Origin: Ilex aquifolium | Taxonomy: Eukaryota > Streptophyta > Magnoliopsida > Aquifoliales > Aquifoliaceae | Direction: 5' to 3' | NCBI GenBank assembly: GCA_951799425.1 | Contig: OX637402.1 | Span: 30,038,492-30,102,491, forward strand | Length of the DNA: 64,000 nt | In this document: piece after piece, positions 12,353 to 25,187 of the stretch | Layout of the letters: every line of letters begins with the position of its first letter | How positions within the stretch are numbered: the stretch's first letter is position 1 | The notes under the pieces: generated by a model | The model's input: the letters and a program-made list of their open reading frames with translations, nothing else | What the model was told of the DNA's origin: nothing | The model's database searches: none | Made by a program: the position numbers and the translations under genes

Positions 12353-14105
12353 ACACACACACAACCCCTCCCCTCTAGTTTTGGAAGACTAGTAGCTGCA
12401 TGTCAATCACTTTGCCTAATGTGAAGCATAAGAATAATGGATTGCACATTCACAAGCACCTTTTGCTGTTAATTTAGACTCCTAAGAGATAATGTGAATG
12501 CATATGGGGTTTATTCAACTCTATTTTGGTTCAACTTTTCCAGCCTTTCCGGCACCATTCCCTCATTGTCTCCCCCCCCCCCCATTATGCGAATTCCTGT
12601 AGCCCAAGGTCACCGTTTTTTAGTTTCTAGAGAGAGAAAATCATCTCAACCATATATTTTTTATATTTACTAGATGGCGATACACTGGTTACCTGTTTGT
12701 GTGATTAAAAAGGATTCAAGAGAGTGAAAAATTATAATAACTAGAGAAAATTGAGAGAGGATAAAGAGAGTTATGAGTGGTTAAATAAATAAAAATCGAA
12801 GTATTATGGATATTTTATGAGAGTGGATGTCAAACCTCCTCTCTCTCTCTCTCTCTCTCTCTATTAATAGTGATATTTACTATAGTATAAAATTTGAATG
12901 CAAGCAGTCTCTTACTACTCAAGCACATTATTTAAGCGCTAATGGTATGCAGTTATGAGTAACACTAATATCTTAATATCTCTCTCGTCTCTTATTTGAC
13001 CACTAAATCCAAAATCACCACTGGGTTCAGTTAAGCGTGTACGAGGGGCGGTCACACGTGCGATTTCTCGCAATCAAGGCTACTGATTAATTATTTGGCA
13101 CGTCCACACCAGGACATGGAATTACTTTTAGGTCCAATATTACAACAAGTGGAGTTTAAAAAGCTAAAGAGATTTTAATCAGAAAGTCTTTACATAAAAA
13201 AGCAGACAAAGTCCCTACCTAATTATGACTATTAATTCTTAGAATAAACCAACCAAAGCACTCATTTACGAATCTCTCTTCACCCTTTTTTTGAATAATG
13301 AGAGAGAATGTCTGTTGCCTTTGGGGAAAGCTGAGATGAGAAAAGAGGAATGGCAATGATGGTGTAATGCAGATTGCGGACCAGATTGAGAGATGAAAAG
13401 AGATATTGTAGTCAAACCAATACCCTTTTGCATTATTGGGAAGGCATTGAGCTGAGTTTTGTACTTTGAAGCACCTCAAAAGAAGAAAAGCAGATTCAAT
13501 TATGCCTGGGTCATATCAATATTTTGCCAAACCATAGTTCAAGATTACAATATCAACTTGGATGTAAATTGTTATCATGATTCGGATAAAATTTATTCGA
13601 TATCAACTCTAACGTTGCTAATAATAAGCATAAATAGGGTCATATCATGACGTCAATAACTATTATCAGTCAATTTCGTAACAATGCCTCTAATGACTCT
13701 TGATTTTGATTCAAAGATGTCTCGCCCATCTTGATTAAATTGAGTGAGACTAATAATTTACATTAAACGAAAAACAGGATCAAAACAAAAGGTGCTTCTT
13801 ACATCATACCACAGAAATCAATCCAGAGACCTCTTGAACATTTCCCTCCAATTTGCAAAGTCTCCATTCCAATATGAGCCAAAAGGTTTTGGTTTGAAAA
13901 AAGTTTCCATCACTTGCATACAGACAGATAACTGGCCCCCACCCCGTCTTTCATTAATCCCCAATGTCATCCACTAACACCTTAAAAAAAACAAAAAAGT
14001 AGCTAAAATCCTACATCTTCCTTTCCCACCACCACCACCACTAAGTTCTTTGTTTTTTTCTTTCTTGTTCATGCAAAACTTACATGTAACAAAACACATC
14101 AAGTC
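10989..14105. other. Spacer, 3' flank of ANT
   Basis: No gene recognised. It includes the C-tract/AC microsatellite at 12311, a (CT)n run near 12839, and a stretch near 12040-12110 (ATTCGAACTCAAG, CTCACTAGACCAACTGGT) resembling decayed retroelement debris. The ANT 3' UTR probably occupies the last few hundred bases before 14105. Confidence 0.5.
12311..12363. repeat. Poly-C tract followed by (AC)n
   Basis: About 28 consecutive C followed by about 12 AC units. Homopolymers this long are error-prone in assemblies. Confidence 0.9.
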
Positions 14106-17100
14106 TTAGGCATCACTCCAGGCAGCAAACACAGGCAAGTGAGCCATGGAGATTGGGGCAGGCCTCAGCTGAGTTGAGGAAACCCAAGAGTTCAAAGGGG
14201 TTGCTGGACTAATGAACTTAGTTGCCAAGGTAGGCTTCGAAAAGAGCATGGATGCACCAATTTTATCAGGGCTAGCTTCTCTGGAGTTGCTCAAGCTGGT
14301 AACCAGGGAGGTTGGATTTGAAAACTGAGCCCCAAGCTTGCTCGATTCATTTCCCGTCAGCTGGCTTTGGTTCGAGTTCACTGAATGAATCCCAATTAGA
14401 TCATGTACAGCAATTGAGAAAGATGGGTTTCGATAATTTCCAATAGTCATTGCTTTCTCATTAAGTGGTTCCACACAAGCATTTTGGTGTTGCAGTGGGG
14501 ACTGATATAAGCCCATTTTCCAATCCGAACCGTTCCCATTGTTCTCCGATTGAACAAGTTCCTCACAATCTATTGCTAATTGGTTTTGCTCAATCACCTC
14601 AGTGTTTGGTTCTCTCTCTTTGTTTCGCTTAGCAAGCTCTCCAGTAGGTAGAGTATTGCTAGCCATAATCCTTTCCACATCGTATCGTGTTATGTCAAAG
14701 TTGGTGACAGCATTCACCCCACGGAACTTGATCGCAGCAATATCGTAAGCTTCAGCAGCTTCCTCCTGGGTGCCTGAAATTTACACCTAGTGAGAAGTTT
14801 GTACAAGATTCCAAGAGCTTAGCATAGAAGACGTTACTAAAAACACTTCAGCCTTTAATCAAACATTTGTACCAAGGATACTATTTTGATTCTCTTTGAC
14901 ATCTGATCTGTAAGAACAGCCTTAAAAAACAGTCCACTGTTACTTTAAATCAGTAACGTATAGTCCAAAAGTTACTGATAATCAACCTTACAAAAGTATC
15001 ACTGTCGGCTCAAAAAGGATAAACAAGAGAGCAGAGAGAATAAACTTTCTCATTCCTGTCCCAGTAGTTCATCAAGAGCCTAATAGACAATCCAATCATA
15101 TTATTACTCAAATTATACAGGCAAACAAGCTCATCAACCAACTCAAGCTGTGGATTAAAACTCCTAGAACACTGAAAATTGCAAGAAAACTATAAGCCAA
15201 CAGAGCAAGGAACTTACTGAACGTCCCAAGATAGAGGTCCTTGTTTCCTGCAACCCGTCCAATTCGAGCTTGCCATCTTCCATGTTGATGATGCCTATAA
15301 AACATAAAATCCTCAGAAGGATGAACTATATACCAACAAAATGGTGATGATCAGAAAGAAAAATCTAAGAAAACCTGGTTACTCCTCTGTACATCGAAGC
15401 CCCTCTCGAAAACCCACTACTCTTCCTGAAAATTAAAGGGGAATTTGAGTTGTATGTCAGTTTATTACCCTCATATAAACTAGGAAACGTGGTAATGGTT
15501 TAACTCATCAAATTTACCTTCTCAAGTGAGCAACATATTCTTGACGGCTCATGTTCTTCATCCCCTCGAGCTCTTGCTGGTAGTTCTCCAACTGAAAAAA
15601 TAGCACAGGAATTGTCTTTCATTTTAGTCATCGGAAAGCATCAACATAACAATAGACACACCCGGAAGTGAATCAAACCATACCGGGAAGTTAATATAGG
15701 TTGCAGAACCCCAGTACTTAAGTGCAGCAAGGTCGTAGGCTCTTGCAGCTTTATCTTCCATATCATAACCCCCTGAAGTTGCAAAGTTTCGATTCGATTA
15801 TGTGAAAGATATGAACACAATCATTTATCATAATGTCAAGATTTGTTTGAAAAAAAGGCTTACCCAGATAAACTAAAATATGTATCATTTGATTCGAACA
15901 GTACATCCCCAGCAAAAAATTGAACATGAAAAACAGCAGTAGGAACAGTCAGATCATGTTCACAAAGGCCAACATTTATAGTCAAAAGCTCTACATTCAA
16001 ACCAAGTGTAAGAGAAGTTTGTTTTGTTCGCTAACCTTGCCTTCCTTTTCTCGTTTGACCTTCCTTCTTGCAACTGTTATCCCACAAATGGGCCTCATAC
16101 CTACCTGTCCATCGATGTCTGTCCGGAGAATATGGGGATGGGTTACTTTCAAATTTGAATGGAAAGCTTAAAAGAAAATTGCAGACTAGACAGGGAAAAA
16201 CAAAATCCAAAAACATTGAGATTCAAAAAGAGATTAACTCATCCAACGTAAGGGAAACAACTATAGTTCAGTGTACTGACCTTGTGACACCTCTGTACTG
16301 CGATGTTCTCTGACCAAATGTGTCAATGGACTTCCTATGAACAGGCTGTTTACTTGCAACTTTTCCGGCTCCTCTCTTCTTTGTTTCAATGGCCATACAC
16401 TCAGCAGCTCCAGTGGGTGAGATCTGTCTTGAAGCTGTCACACAGCTTGACTGAGAACCAGGGCTCATCGACAAAGTCAGAGACTGTAAATCACCAACAC
16501 CCATTGGACCAGCATCAACCATACTGGTATTTATCTGTTGGCCAAGTTCATGATGATCCGCAACCCAGTTCTTCAGGAAAGGTGGATCATCCCCAGGCAT
16601 TGGAGGCATTTGAGAACCACAATCTGGAAGCTGAGTCTCTTTAGGTTCATCTCCTGGAGGTGTCTGGTACATAGTATGGCATGGCAGTCCAGAATAATAT
16701 GGGTGGTGTTGAACTTGAATCTCTTGTTCTTGTCTGAAGGGTTCTTGAAGAAAGTCTAGGGAGTGTTGCCTGTTGTTCTCTGGCTCAGAATTTTGGTGGT
16801 AATACATGCTGTCTAAGCTGAGAGCCATTGCTTCTCTCTCTTGGCTACCATATTGATGGGCCGCCATTGTTGCACCACCCAAAAAGTCCTCCAGTTTGGG
16901 AGAGGAGTTTGGCACCATAACTTAACACAAGAACATATAAAATTTTACAAGAAATAAAAGAGTTCAAAAAAGTGTTTAATACCCCAGGGAAAATAAATAA
17001 ATAAACGAGTGGGAAACAGAAGCTAACCTTCTGGTTGCGATCTAGCGAGAGCTTCCATTATACAAAGAGAACCATCTGACTTTAGAGGCATTACAGACAA

Positions 17101-17346
17101 AGGGGAATTAAACCCACCATTTTCTTCCACCCCGTAACAGATTGTGGAGCTGTTGAGGTGGGAAGAAGAGAGATAAAAACCTGTTGGGACAGCTGTAGCA
17201 GCAGATTGATGACTATACCGTTGATGATGATGATGATGATGTTGAGCTTCTGAAGTAGCTTCCATTTTCATGTGGGGCGAGAGAGAGAAACCCAGCCAGT
17301 TATTATTATTGTTACTGCCATTGTTATCATCACTCATGGACTTCAT
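14106..17346 (-). CDS. ANT: AINTEGUMENTA, double-AP2-domain transcription factor
   Basis: Nuclear transcription factor of 669 aa controlling organ initiation and size. Proposed exons, in transcription order: 17346-17028, 16920-16281, 16118-16036, 15872-15864, 15772-15684, 15591-15518, 15425-15375, 15294-15218 and 14773-14106; all are GT-AG with matching phases. Exon 4 is a 9-nt microexon (TTTATCTGG) inside the first AP2 repeat. AP2 R1 (about residues 312-380) runs from [20 protein letters not shown] through [18 protein letters not shown] to AALKYWG. The linker contains [22 protein letters not shown]2 R2 (about 414-472) runs from [20 protein letters not shown] to NAVTNF. ANT-lineage motifs are present: [10 protein letters not shown] near the N-terminus, [40 protein letters not shown], and a C-terminus [10 protein letters not shown] closely matching Arabidopsis ANT. 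The N-terminal half has Asn and His runs. The start at 17346 is chosen because MKSMSDDN matches the ANT start. Confidence 0.96.
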
Positions 17347-17580
17347 CTTCTACCTTTCTCTCTCTTTGCTTCTTTCGGAGGTTCTTAGCAGTATTTCCTG
17401 AACGTCAAGGCAGCTCAATCATTGGGGAGCAAATAAAGTAATCATTTCAAAAATCTATTTGCTTCAAAGCTCTCACAACAGCTGAAAAACTTGGTTTTTT
17501 GTAGTCTAGCTACAGAACTCATGAAGCCAAGAAAATATCCCCACCAGCCAAACTCTCTTCTATCTATGCACACCCCCCGC

Positions 17581-17613
<33 letters not shown>

Positions 17614-18060
17614 GAGCTGGTCCCTTTAAACTAAACAAAAGGAATGAACACCAGCAAGCAACAATGCTGGGAAGCACCCCTGCATTCCATAGGGATCTGT
17701 GTATGTATATGTGAGAAAGACCACGCCTTTTGCTTTTATCTCTCACACATCGTCTTCCCTCTCTGCACCTCTTTTTTTTTTGCCCTTAACAGACCCTTAA
17801 ACCCTACTTAAAACCCAGTATACAATAAAATACGAAAACCCAAAAACCACCCATACCTTCTCTAATGACCTAGTTAGACTTGTTCATTACTCTCCCAAAA
17901 CCCAGTATTTATTATGAAGTAATAAGTGATTCTCTCTCTCCTTCTCACTCTCCTCATCGTACTCCTCTGTTCTCTCTCTCTCTCTATCTCTCTCTCATCA
18001 GTAGTCGTTTCAATCTAGTGGGTATATAAGGGCCAATGGGTGAGGACTTTAGGGTCATGA
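17347..18060 (-). promoter_or_regulatory. ANT 5' leader and putative core promoter
   Basis: Upstream of the ANT start are several CT-rich runs (17582-17612, 17930-17999), typical of plant leaders. On the minus strand a TATA-like CTTATATACCC lies at 18020-18030 with an inverted CCAAT (ATTGGC) just upstream, which would give a leader of roughly 650 nt. An acceptor-like TTGACGTTCAG just upstream of 17397 could mark a leader intron. Promoter placement is inference. Confidence 0.4.
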
Positions 18061-21000
18061 GGGGTAGTAGCCAAAACAAGTTTGCTTTATTTTTACAGTC
18101 CACAGGGCCTTGGCTTGGATAGATTTGACGCGCAGGACATCTGCCCATCCAGTCACTTCATACAGTACAGCCTCTGTACCCAGCGGGTCTGCAAAACTGC
18201 AACTCTGCAGCAAAGACTCCAATTTCAAAACTAAATGTTTGCCTTTCAACTTAAACGTAAATTCTCTCTCCTCCAGCTTGTTCCCAACTTTCACTTCAGA
18301 TCCAAATGGGAACACGTAATATCACAGCCCCAAGCTACTGTGAGTATCTTGGAGGGTGGTTCTTTATTAGATCCCATTCAAAATTTTTTTTTTTTTCAAA
18401 TAGTCTATTATATATAAGTGGTAATAAATTTATCCAAATATTATGAATTTTATTTAAATTCATAATAAATAATAATTTATCAAAAATTAGAAAAAGGTCT
18501 TGCTTCGATACTACTTAGCTCACCCACGAATATTTAGTGGAAATTAGGTTCTTATTCAGGGATTGTTGATATTTGCTAACGACTTTAAAAAAATTATTGT
18601 GTCAAAAATTATAACGCTTAAATTAGGTTCGTATTTCTGACATTTTTGTTGAAGTGAAAACAACAGAAGCCATCCTTAGAGAAAATTTATTTTATTTTTA
18701 TTTTTTTAAGGCAATGGTTGTGTGGTAGTCAACACCTGCTTTGAGACAGAAAGTAGGAGGTGGGTCTCTCACATGCTCGAAATATTCCAAGAATGATGAG
18801 CAAAGGGCCCTCAAAAACAAGCCCTTTTTTTTTTCTGAAAAATGCTATCTTGTTTACCATCTTACAGCTTTATTTTAATTTATATTTTATTCAAAGGATA
18901 TGCTGTTTTTCCATATGTTGCTTTGTTATATACTTTTCTTGTGGTAGTCACTAGAGAATGTCTTACGCCTAAAGTAGTTAGATCAAAGGTATATCGATCT
19001 CTTTATCAGTTTTGTAATAACTTTTGACAAAAAAAACAGGCATAGCTAATGTCCCACGGTGTTAACTATATATACATCAATTTCAATGTTTTTCACAATC
19101 CTTAAATACTAATTTTCACACACCCATTTTTGTTTGTGAGGCAGCTAGGATACAGTCCTTTTTTAGGCAATTCATCAACCATCGACCATTATTTGGTTAA
19201 AAAAAAATTATTGCTAGACTGAGATTACGATTTCATAACTAAAAAATATCAAATGGGTGGCAGAAAAGAAACAAATAAATGAACTTCCAAGTTCAACCAC
19301 GAGGCGATGCCCCTTATTCTGCACTCATACTATTGCAAGATCAAGTCACATCCTAAGTAAATGTTCTTACTTCTCGAACAATATCACGAGGTGTGACACC
19401 AAATTAGTGTGACATTGTTTCGCACCCAATGACATCAAATGTATGCTACAATAGATACCATATGGTTCAGTAAGCATTAATCTGATGGTCTCTGAAGTCC
19501 TTTTAATCAATCCATCATTGTTCGATTTTCTTGATAAATGTCAGTGTAGATTTTAGGTGGGTGGGTGTGTCTGTGTTGGGGTGGGGGGGGGGGGGGGGGG
19601 GGGGGGGGGGGTGAATTTAAAGTTTATGTTTGTTGAGTTCTTCACTTTCTATACTTGTAGTGGTACTTTTTTTTTCGCGAGTATAAGGGATGTTGCCATG
19701 CAGTTGTGCATGAAGCCTTGTTTTCATGGAGACAGATTTTCAAATGTTAATGATTTGGTCTCTGAACCTTTGAAACGAAGACTGAGTTTTTGGGTGGGAA
19801 AGGAAGCATTATGGAGTGTTTATGCATGTAGAGGTGGGAGTGGGATTCTTTTGATTATATGGCAATCATGAGTGAATCCACCAGCACTAGCCACAGAAAG
19901 CACTTCCCTTTTTCTGCCCATGAAATAATGAATCCTTGCCTAAGAGATCTCACTTTCATTTTCATTATATATTTTTTTTATTTCTCAATAATTCTTTAAA
20001 CTATACATACAATAATAGTATAATATTCAAAATACACACAATTAACTGCAAATTACGTGCATCTAATTGAACAGGGTATAACTCTTTATATACAAGTAAT
20101 TAATGATCGAGTCCTGAAAAGAACGATTGAAGATGAGTCAAGTCGGTCTAGAACGCAGAACTCTAGTTATGGTTATTGTTAAAAATAATAATACCATTCA
20201 AGGGAGTGCATGGACATAATCTTCTTTAATAGAGCAAGAAGGTGCTGTAGACTTGTAGTGCATAATTTATTTGGCTTTTTTACTTCAATTTTTTTAACTA
20301 AGAAGAGATGAGTAATTGTTTGAAAAAAATTCTAAAGGTCCTTTATTATAGAAACTAATTTTCCATATAAAACCCGAAACAAGAAATTAAAAATAATGTT
20401 ACCGAGACTTAAAAAATGGACCTAATTGGCAAACCTGAATTATATCTCAAGTGATAGTCACAATGAAGAAAAGTGTAACAGTTACGATTACTATTAGATC
20501 CTATAATGATCACATAATTAAATCAATAAATTAAGTTAATTTTTTAGATTGAATTAGACTCGTAAACTAAACATATCCCATGAACAGGGATCTCAGAGCA
20601 AATATTCCCCTTGAAGTCTGAGACATCAAAAAAGAGGCACCAAACCCAAAACTGAGGGAATTCTGAGCACATATTTTGAGGGTTTTTTTTTGTGGAGGGG
20701 GGTCAACATGCAAATTCAGTAGAATAAGGAAACACCAAATTACTAAAACTGCCACTTTGTGGGTGTTTAAGATGCAACCTCCGATAATCATAACCCTCCT
20801 TTGGTTTGTCTCTGAAACTAAAAATAAAGAAGAGGACGAAGCCAAAGAGACAAGATGACAATGCCATTCTCATATTAATGCTCTCTGGCTTGTTTCAAAC
20901 CCGTTAGCCTGAAACCCGTACTGTCTAGGCCAGTTCTTCAACCTGAGGCTCAGACAATAGAGAGAGAGAGTAATTGAGATTCACGTGGGAAGTGAGAGGA

Positions 21001-23519
21001 ACACAAAATCCAAAAGCAAATCTAAGAAGATCCGAGCATTAGGCCAATAAGAGGAGGCCAATAGAGAAAAAGTGGATTATGTGAACATATGGTTGCCACC
21101 TTGACTGAGAACGACAACAGCTACTAAAGAGTAAAGACTCTGCCCTGCACCCCCACCCCCACCCCCCCAACCTCTCTACTGTTGTTTTACGTTTCACCCT
21201 TCAAAAATCTCCTACCTCCTTTATGCTTTGTTACTCCCCTCTCTCTCCCCCTCTAGATTACTGGTAAATGGTCTAAAACTGGGAGAAAAAAGAAGGGTCT
21301 GTTGAACAAAGAGAGAAAGATGAAGACTTCTACTAACCCCCCTTACATTTGTCATACTAACCCCCTTACATTGAAGTACCAGTGTACCACTTAGTTAAGG
21401 CTCCCTTAATTGTACGTAAACATTATCTATTTGCACCCTTCTCTCTCTCTCTAACCTCCTTGCATTGGAGTATCACTTAGATAAGGCTCCCTTAATTGTG
21501 AATTGTAAGTATACATTATCTATTACTGTTTTACACCCTTCTCTCTTTCTCTCTGTCTACAAAATGATATGTCACAATCCAAGCCTTATAGTCTGGTCAC
21601 AATCACCTTAGATTCTCTCTCTTTCTTCCTGATGAGTAGAAAAATCCACCAGCCTCTCTATCACAAATAGAGTAAGAACCTAGAAGCAGAAAACATATAT
21701 AAAAAGAGGATCCTAACCCATTAAGACAAATCAACAAAACAACACGTTATACTAAGACACCACCACCCCATGCCCTAATAGGGCCCCAATAGAGTGAAAG
21801 ATTTTTAAGCCTTCTGGTTCAAAGAATTCAAAGAGGTGGGTGGGGCTCCCCATCCCACAGATAATTTAAGCCACTCCATTTCAAAGTTCAAACCCTACCA
21901 CGCACATGACATGCTTTAATGTTTGCTGATACATCGTCTGAATATCTTATTAAATTGCTTTCCTTTTGCCATTTTCTTCTCACTATAAATGGGTAAGAGA
22001 CTTCAAGAGCTGTTTACTACAATAAGTGTAGTGGCATTTTTAGAGCAAACATGTTTGGACTTTGCCCAGAATGTTACTGAAAAGGGAAGCCAAGACCATG
22101 CCCTTCCACAGTTGCCATAAATGGTATTAAGGCATCAGGCATCTCTTTGTTCTAAGTGTGACAATTTTCAATAATATTTATCAGCTTATTCCTTAGTTAT
22201 TCATTATTTCACCACTAAAAGCAAAAACGGGGAAGAAAAAAGAACAATTGACTAGTAACTTATAGGATATAGTAACTTACCGAAAAAAAAACTTATAGGA
22301 TATAGTAAATCATAGGATAATCCAAACATTCAAAGTTGCTACTGAGAAATATTAGAACAAAACCACTTGAAGACTCCTTCCTACAAAGGAGATTGAGGAT
22401 GGATGACCATGTCCCCCACACCTATGAGGAAACCAAACCACCACATGTGAGAACATAGAAAACTTCTGAGTCTTACAAGATCCTAGAGTTCACTTGAGTT
22501 GTAAGTACTAAACTCAGTGACACGCATATTACGTATTTAATCATGCGAAGGGTACATATATTACGAGACAAATATCTTTGGAAATTATATCACTGGGGAT
22601 AATTATAGGGTCTCTGTATAATTAATCAGGGATGGTTCTTGCTAGAACACTTGAACCTGGGGTAGGCTAGTATCATTACTAAAATGATCGGATGATGATT
22701 ATTTGATGAGATTTCGATGACCACATGATCAAGAAAAGTACCTATGATGCTCAAACAAGGATTGATGGGCAGCATTGGAGGAAAGTCATACTATACCATC
22801 TTGGCTGTGACATGATCCCTATGATGGGATTTGCCTCTCATCTATTTGGCAATTGCTTGACGGCTCAATGACACAACTTCAGCAATACAGACTGGACCAT
22901 ATAGCTACAAGCCGACCTAGGCCTACCATCTCCTTTCAAGTTGTAGTTCTTTATACTGGAGATAAACTCTGCAGTAATCAGAAAAAAAATAAAGAATACT
23001 ATATTAAAATTGATCTAAAATCGTAAATTTTGTCCGATTGTTTCTAACTATTAATTGTAAAGATAACAAAAATTAATAAATAATAAAGTAAAAAATATTG
23101 CAATTTTATTGAATAAAAAGTGGAGCGAATTTTGTTATGTTTGTTTGGTCACACACGAGAGACTTGTGGATGAACTCGAGCTCTGTTTGGCTGAAGGGAA
23201 TTCTTTTCTAGCCGAAGGCTTACAGATTTCCATGCACCCATCCCATTGAAGAAACCCTCCGCCTATGAAGTAAGAACTATGTGTTCTATCCACTCCACAA
23301 AATTAACTCAAAACAGGGGATGGATACTTCAGTGATTCTAATATCTTACATGACCCCCAGATTATCCACAGAAGGGTGTGCCTTAATGATCAATGACAGA
23401 TCAATCTCCTTGTGATATTATAACATTCAACTAGCATTAAGTCGAAAGGATTCAAGACTTGCAAGTAAATTGCTAAATACAGCCTTTGATTGCAACGCCG
23501 TGATAGTTATAATCAGCAC
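18061..23519. other. Spacer upstream of ANT
   Basis: No gene recognised on either strand. It contains a long G run (19581-19611), CT-rich stretches (21160-21620), and short frames (for example 20567-20845 minus) with no domain or splice support. Confidence 0.5.
19581..19611. repeat. Poly-G tract
   Basis: About 30 consecutive G, preceded by a GGGTGGGTGTG-rich stretch. The true length is uncertain in any assembly. Confidence 0.9.
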
Positions 23520-23830
23520 TTAGCCATCTGCAAACTCTGGGGGACATTCGTAGTGAGCATATCCATAGCAATCTCCAATCATGGCTGCAACAATTCAAAA
23601 CCTCAAAATTGCTCTATCTATTGCCATAGCATTTTTTAATGCACCTTCATACCATGTCTGCAAATCCAACAATATCCCTCCTAAACATGAATAAAACTGT
23701 CCAGAGTTAGCATCAACAGATTGTTTCAGGATTACAATATTTGCCTTGAAGGACTTAAAATTAACTTTATTCAGGTGAAAACCTTCCTCATCTTGCAACC
23801 AAAGCTCTACGCCTCTACCACCACCACCAT
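23520..23830 (-). pseudogene. Unrecognised reading frame broken by one stop
   Basis: A minus-strand frame runs from a Gly run (YGGGGRGVELWLQDEEGF) through DLQTWYEGALKNAMAIDRAI to a TGA at 23595-23597. It continues in the same frame as IVAAMIGDCYGYAHYECPPE to a TAA at 23520-23522. The composition looks protein-like on both sides of the stop, suggesting a decayed gene or element. No family is recognised and no initiating ATG is evident. A further minus frame at 24140-24448, with no recognised domain, could belong to the same relic. Confidence 0.25.
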
Positions 23831-25187
23831 AAAAAGTTTTTATTAAAAATGTATCATACCTTCAAAATGCCAATACGAGAAGAAAATGGACATATACATG
23901 ACCTTTCTAATAGACAACAAATTATCGCACACTTCAAGCCTTTCCCAACACTTTTCTCGAATTTCCATGGATGGGGTAACACCTTTTGTCCTCTAGAGTT
24001 ACAGAAATATCAAACAATGGGATTTCACATAAAATTCCCTTCAATAGACAACTGTGACACAGCTAAGACAGTTTATCTTTCATTTTGTACACTTTCTATC
24101 AACTTGCATCAGAAGATTTAAATTTGTGCACTCCAAGTCTCATAACAAGATCAGTCCTCTAAACCATATATCCATCAAACTGGTGTCACTATATGCAATG
24201 GTCATTCTAGAAAAATCGTATACTTTTTGAAAGAGGAGGATAATCTGAATATTTTCTCTGGGATGAACTCCATAACCTTTTAATACAATAACATTCAGGC
24301 AGGTAGTCATATCTCTACAGTTATTCCAGCTTAACGCAAGTCCCAAGCATGTTTTTATTGGCTCTACAATATCACCTAGACAGGAATGCTTGAACCAAAC
24401 TCGTCTAAGTTGCAACCGAACCATTGCCAGTTTCTTTGATGCACTCACTTCACGGCAAGATTCGATTCACATTATCAAGCTTGTCCAAAATTGTCTAAAG
24501 ATGTGGTTGGAAATAGTTCAGTTCTGAGCAATTCCACACTAAATCAATAGAAACACTTTATCATTCCTCAGAAGAATATATCACTTACTTATGCCATACC
24601 ACCTGTAGCTACACTGCTTCCTTTGACTATTTCTGTTCTGAGATTAGTTGTGAACTTAGCCAATCTGGACTCCTTCCCAATAGAAATTTGAATATTATCC
24701 ACCAATATCAGCTTTTCTGTCATTCCTTCAAACTTGAGTAAGTTCCAGAAAGGCCTAAAAAGCATTATAACAAGACAATCCCAAAACCACCTTTAACACA
24801 GCACGTGATGCAACAACAACGACATTGTTCTCCAATGCCCTACGACAGATAGGCATATATAAGCTCTTAAATGGACAAATGAGTCAGGAAGTTAGATGAA
24901 ATAAAGTTGGGTGTAGAACTATGTCTCTTCAGATTGGCATTTAGTTAATATCCTTTAGAATAGAGGACAGAGGAAACATAATTTTGTACAAAATCAGCTA
25001 ATCTGGCACTCAGGTTTAGTAACTTCAAATCTTATAAATTGGAAAAATAACTACCTCTTACAATTTTCACCTGCCACTTCTGCTTTTACTTCTGTTGCTG
25101 ATACATATGAGGATATCCAAAGAGGTACATTGGAAAATTAACAAAGGAGAACATCATTATACAAACACATGGTAGAGGCAATCATCA
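23831..25187. other. 3' flank of the DUF3054 gene
   Basis: No gene is established. The upper part probably includes the 3' UTR of the DUF3054 gene, whose stop lies at 25188-25190. Confidence 0.4.
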
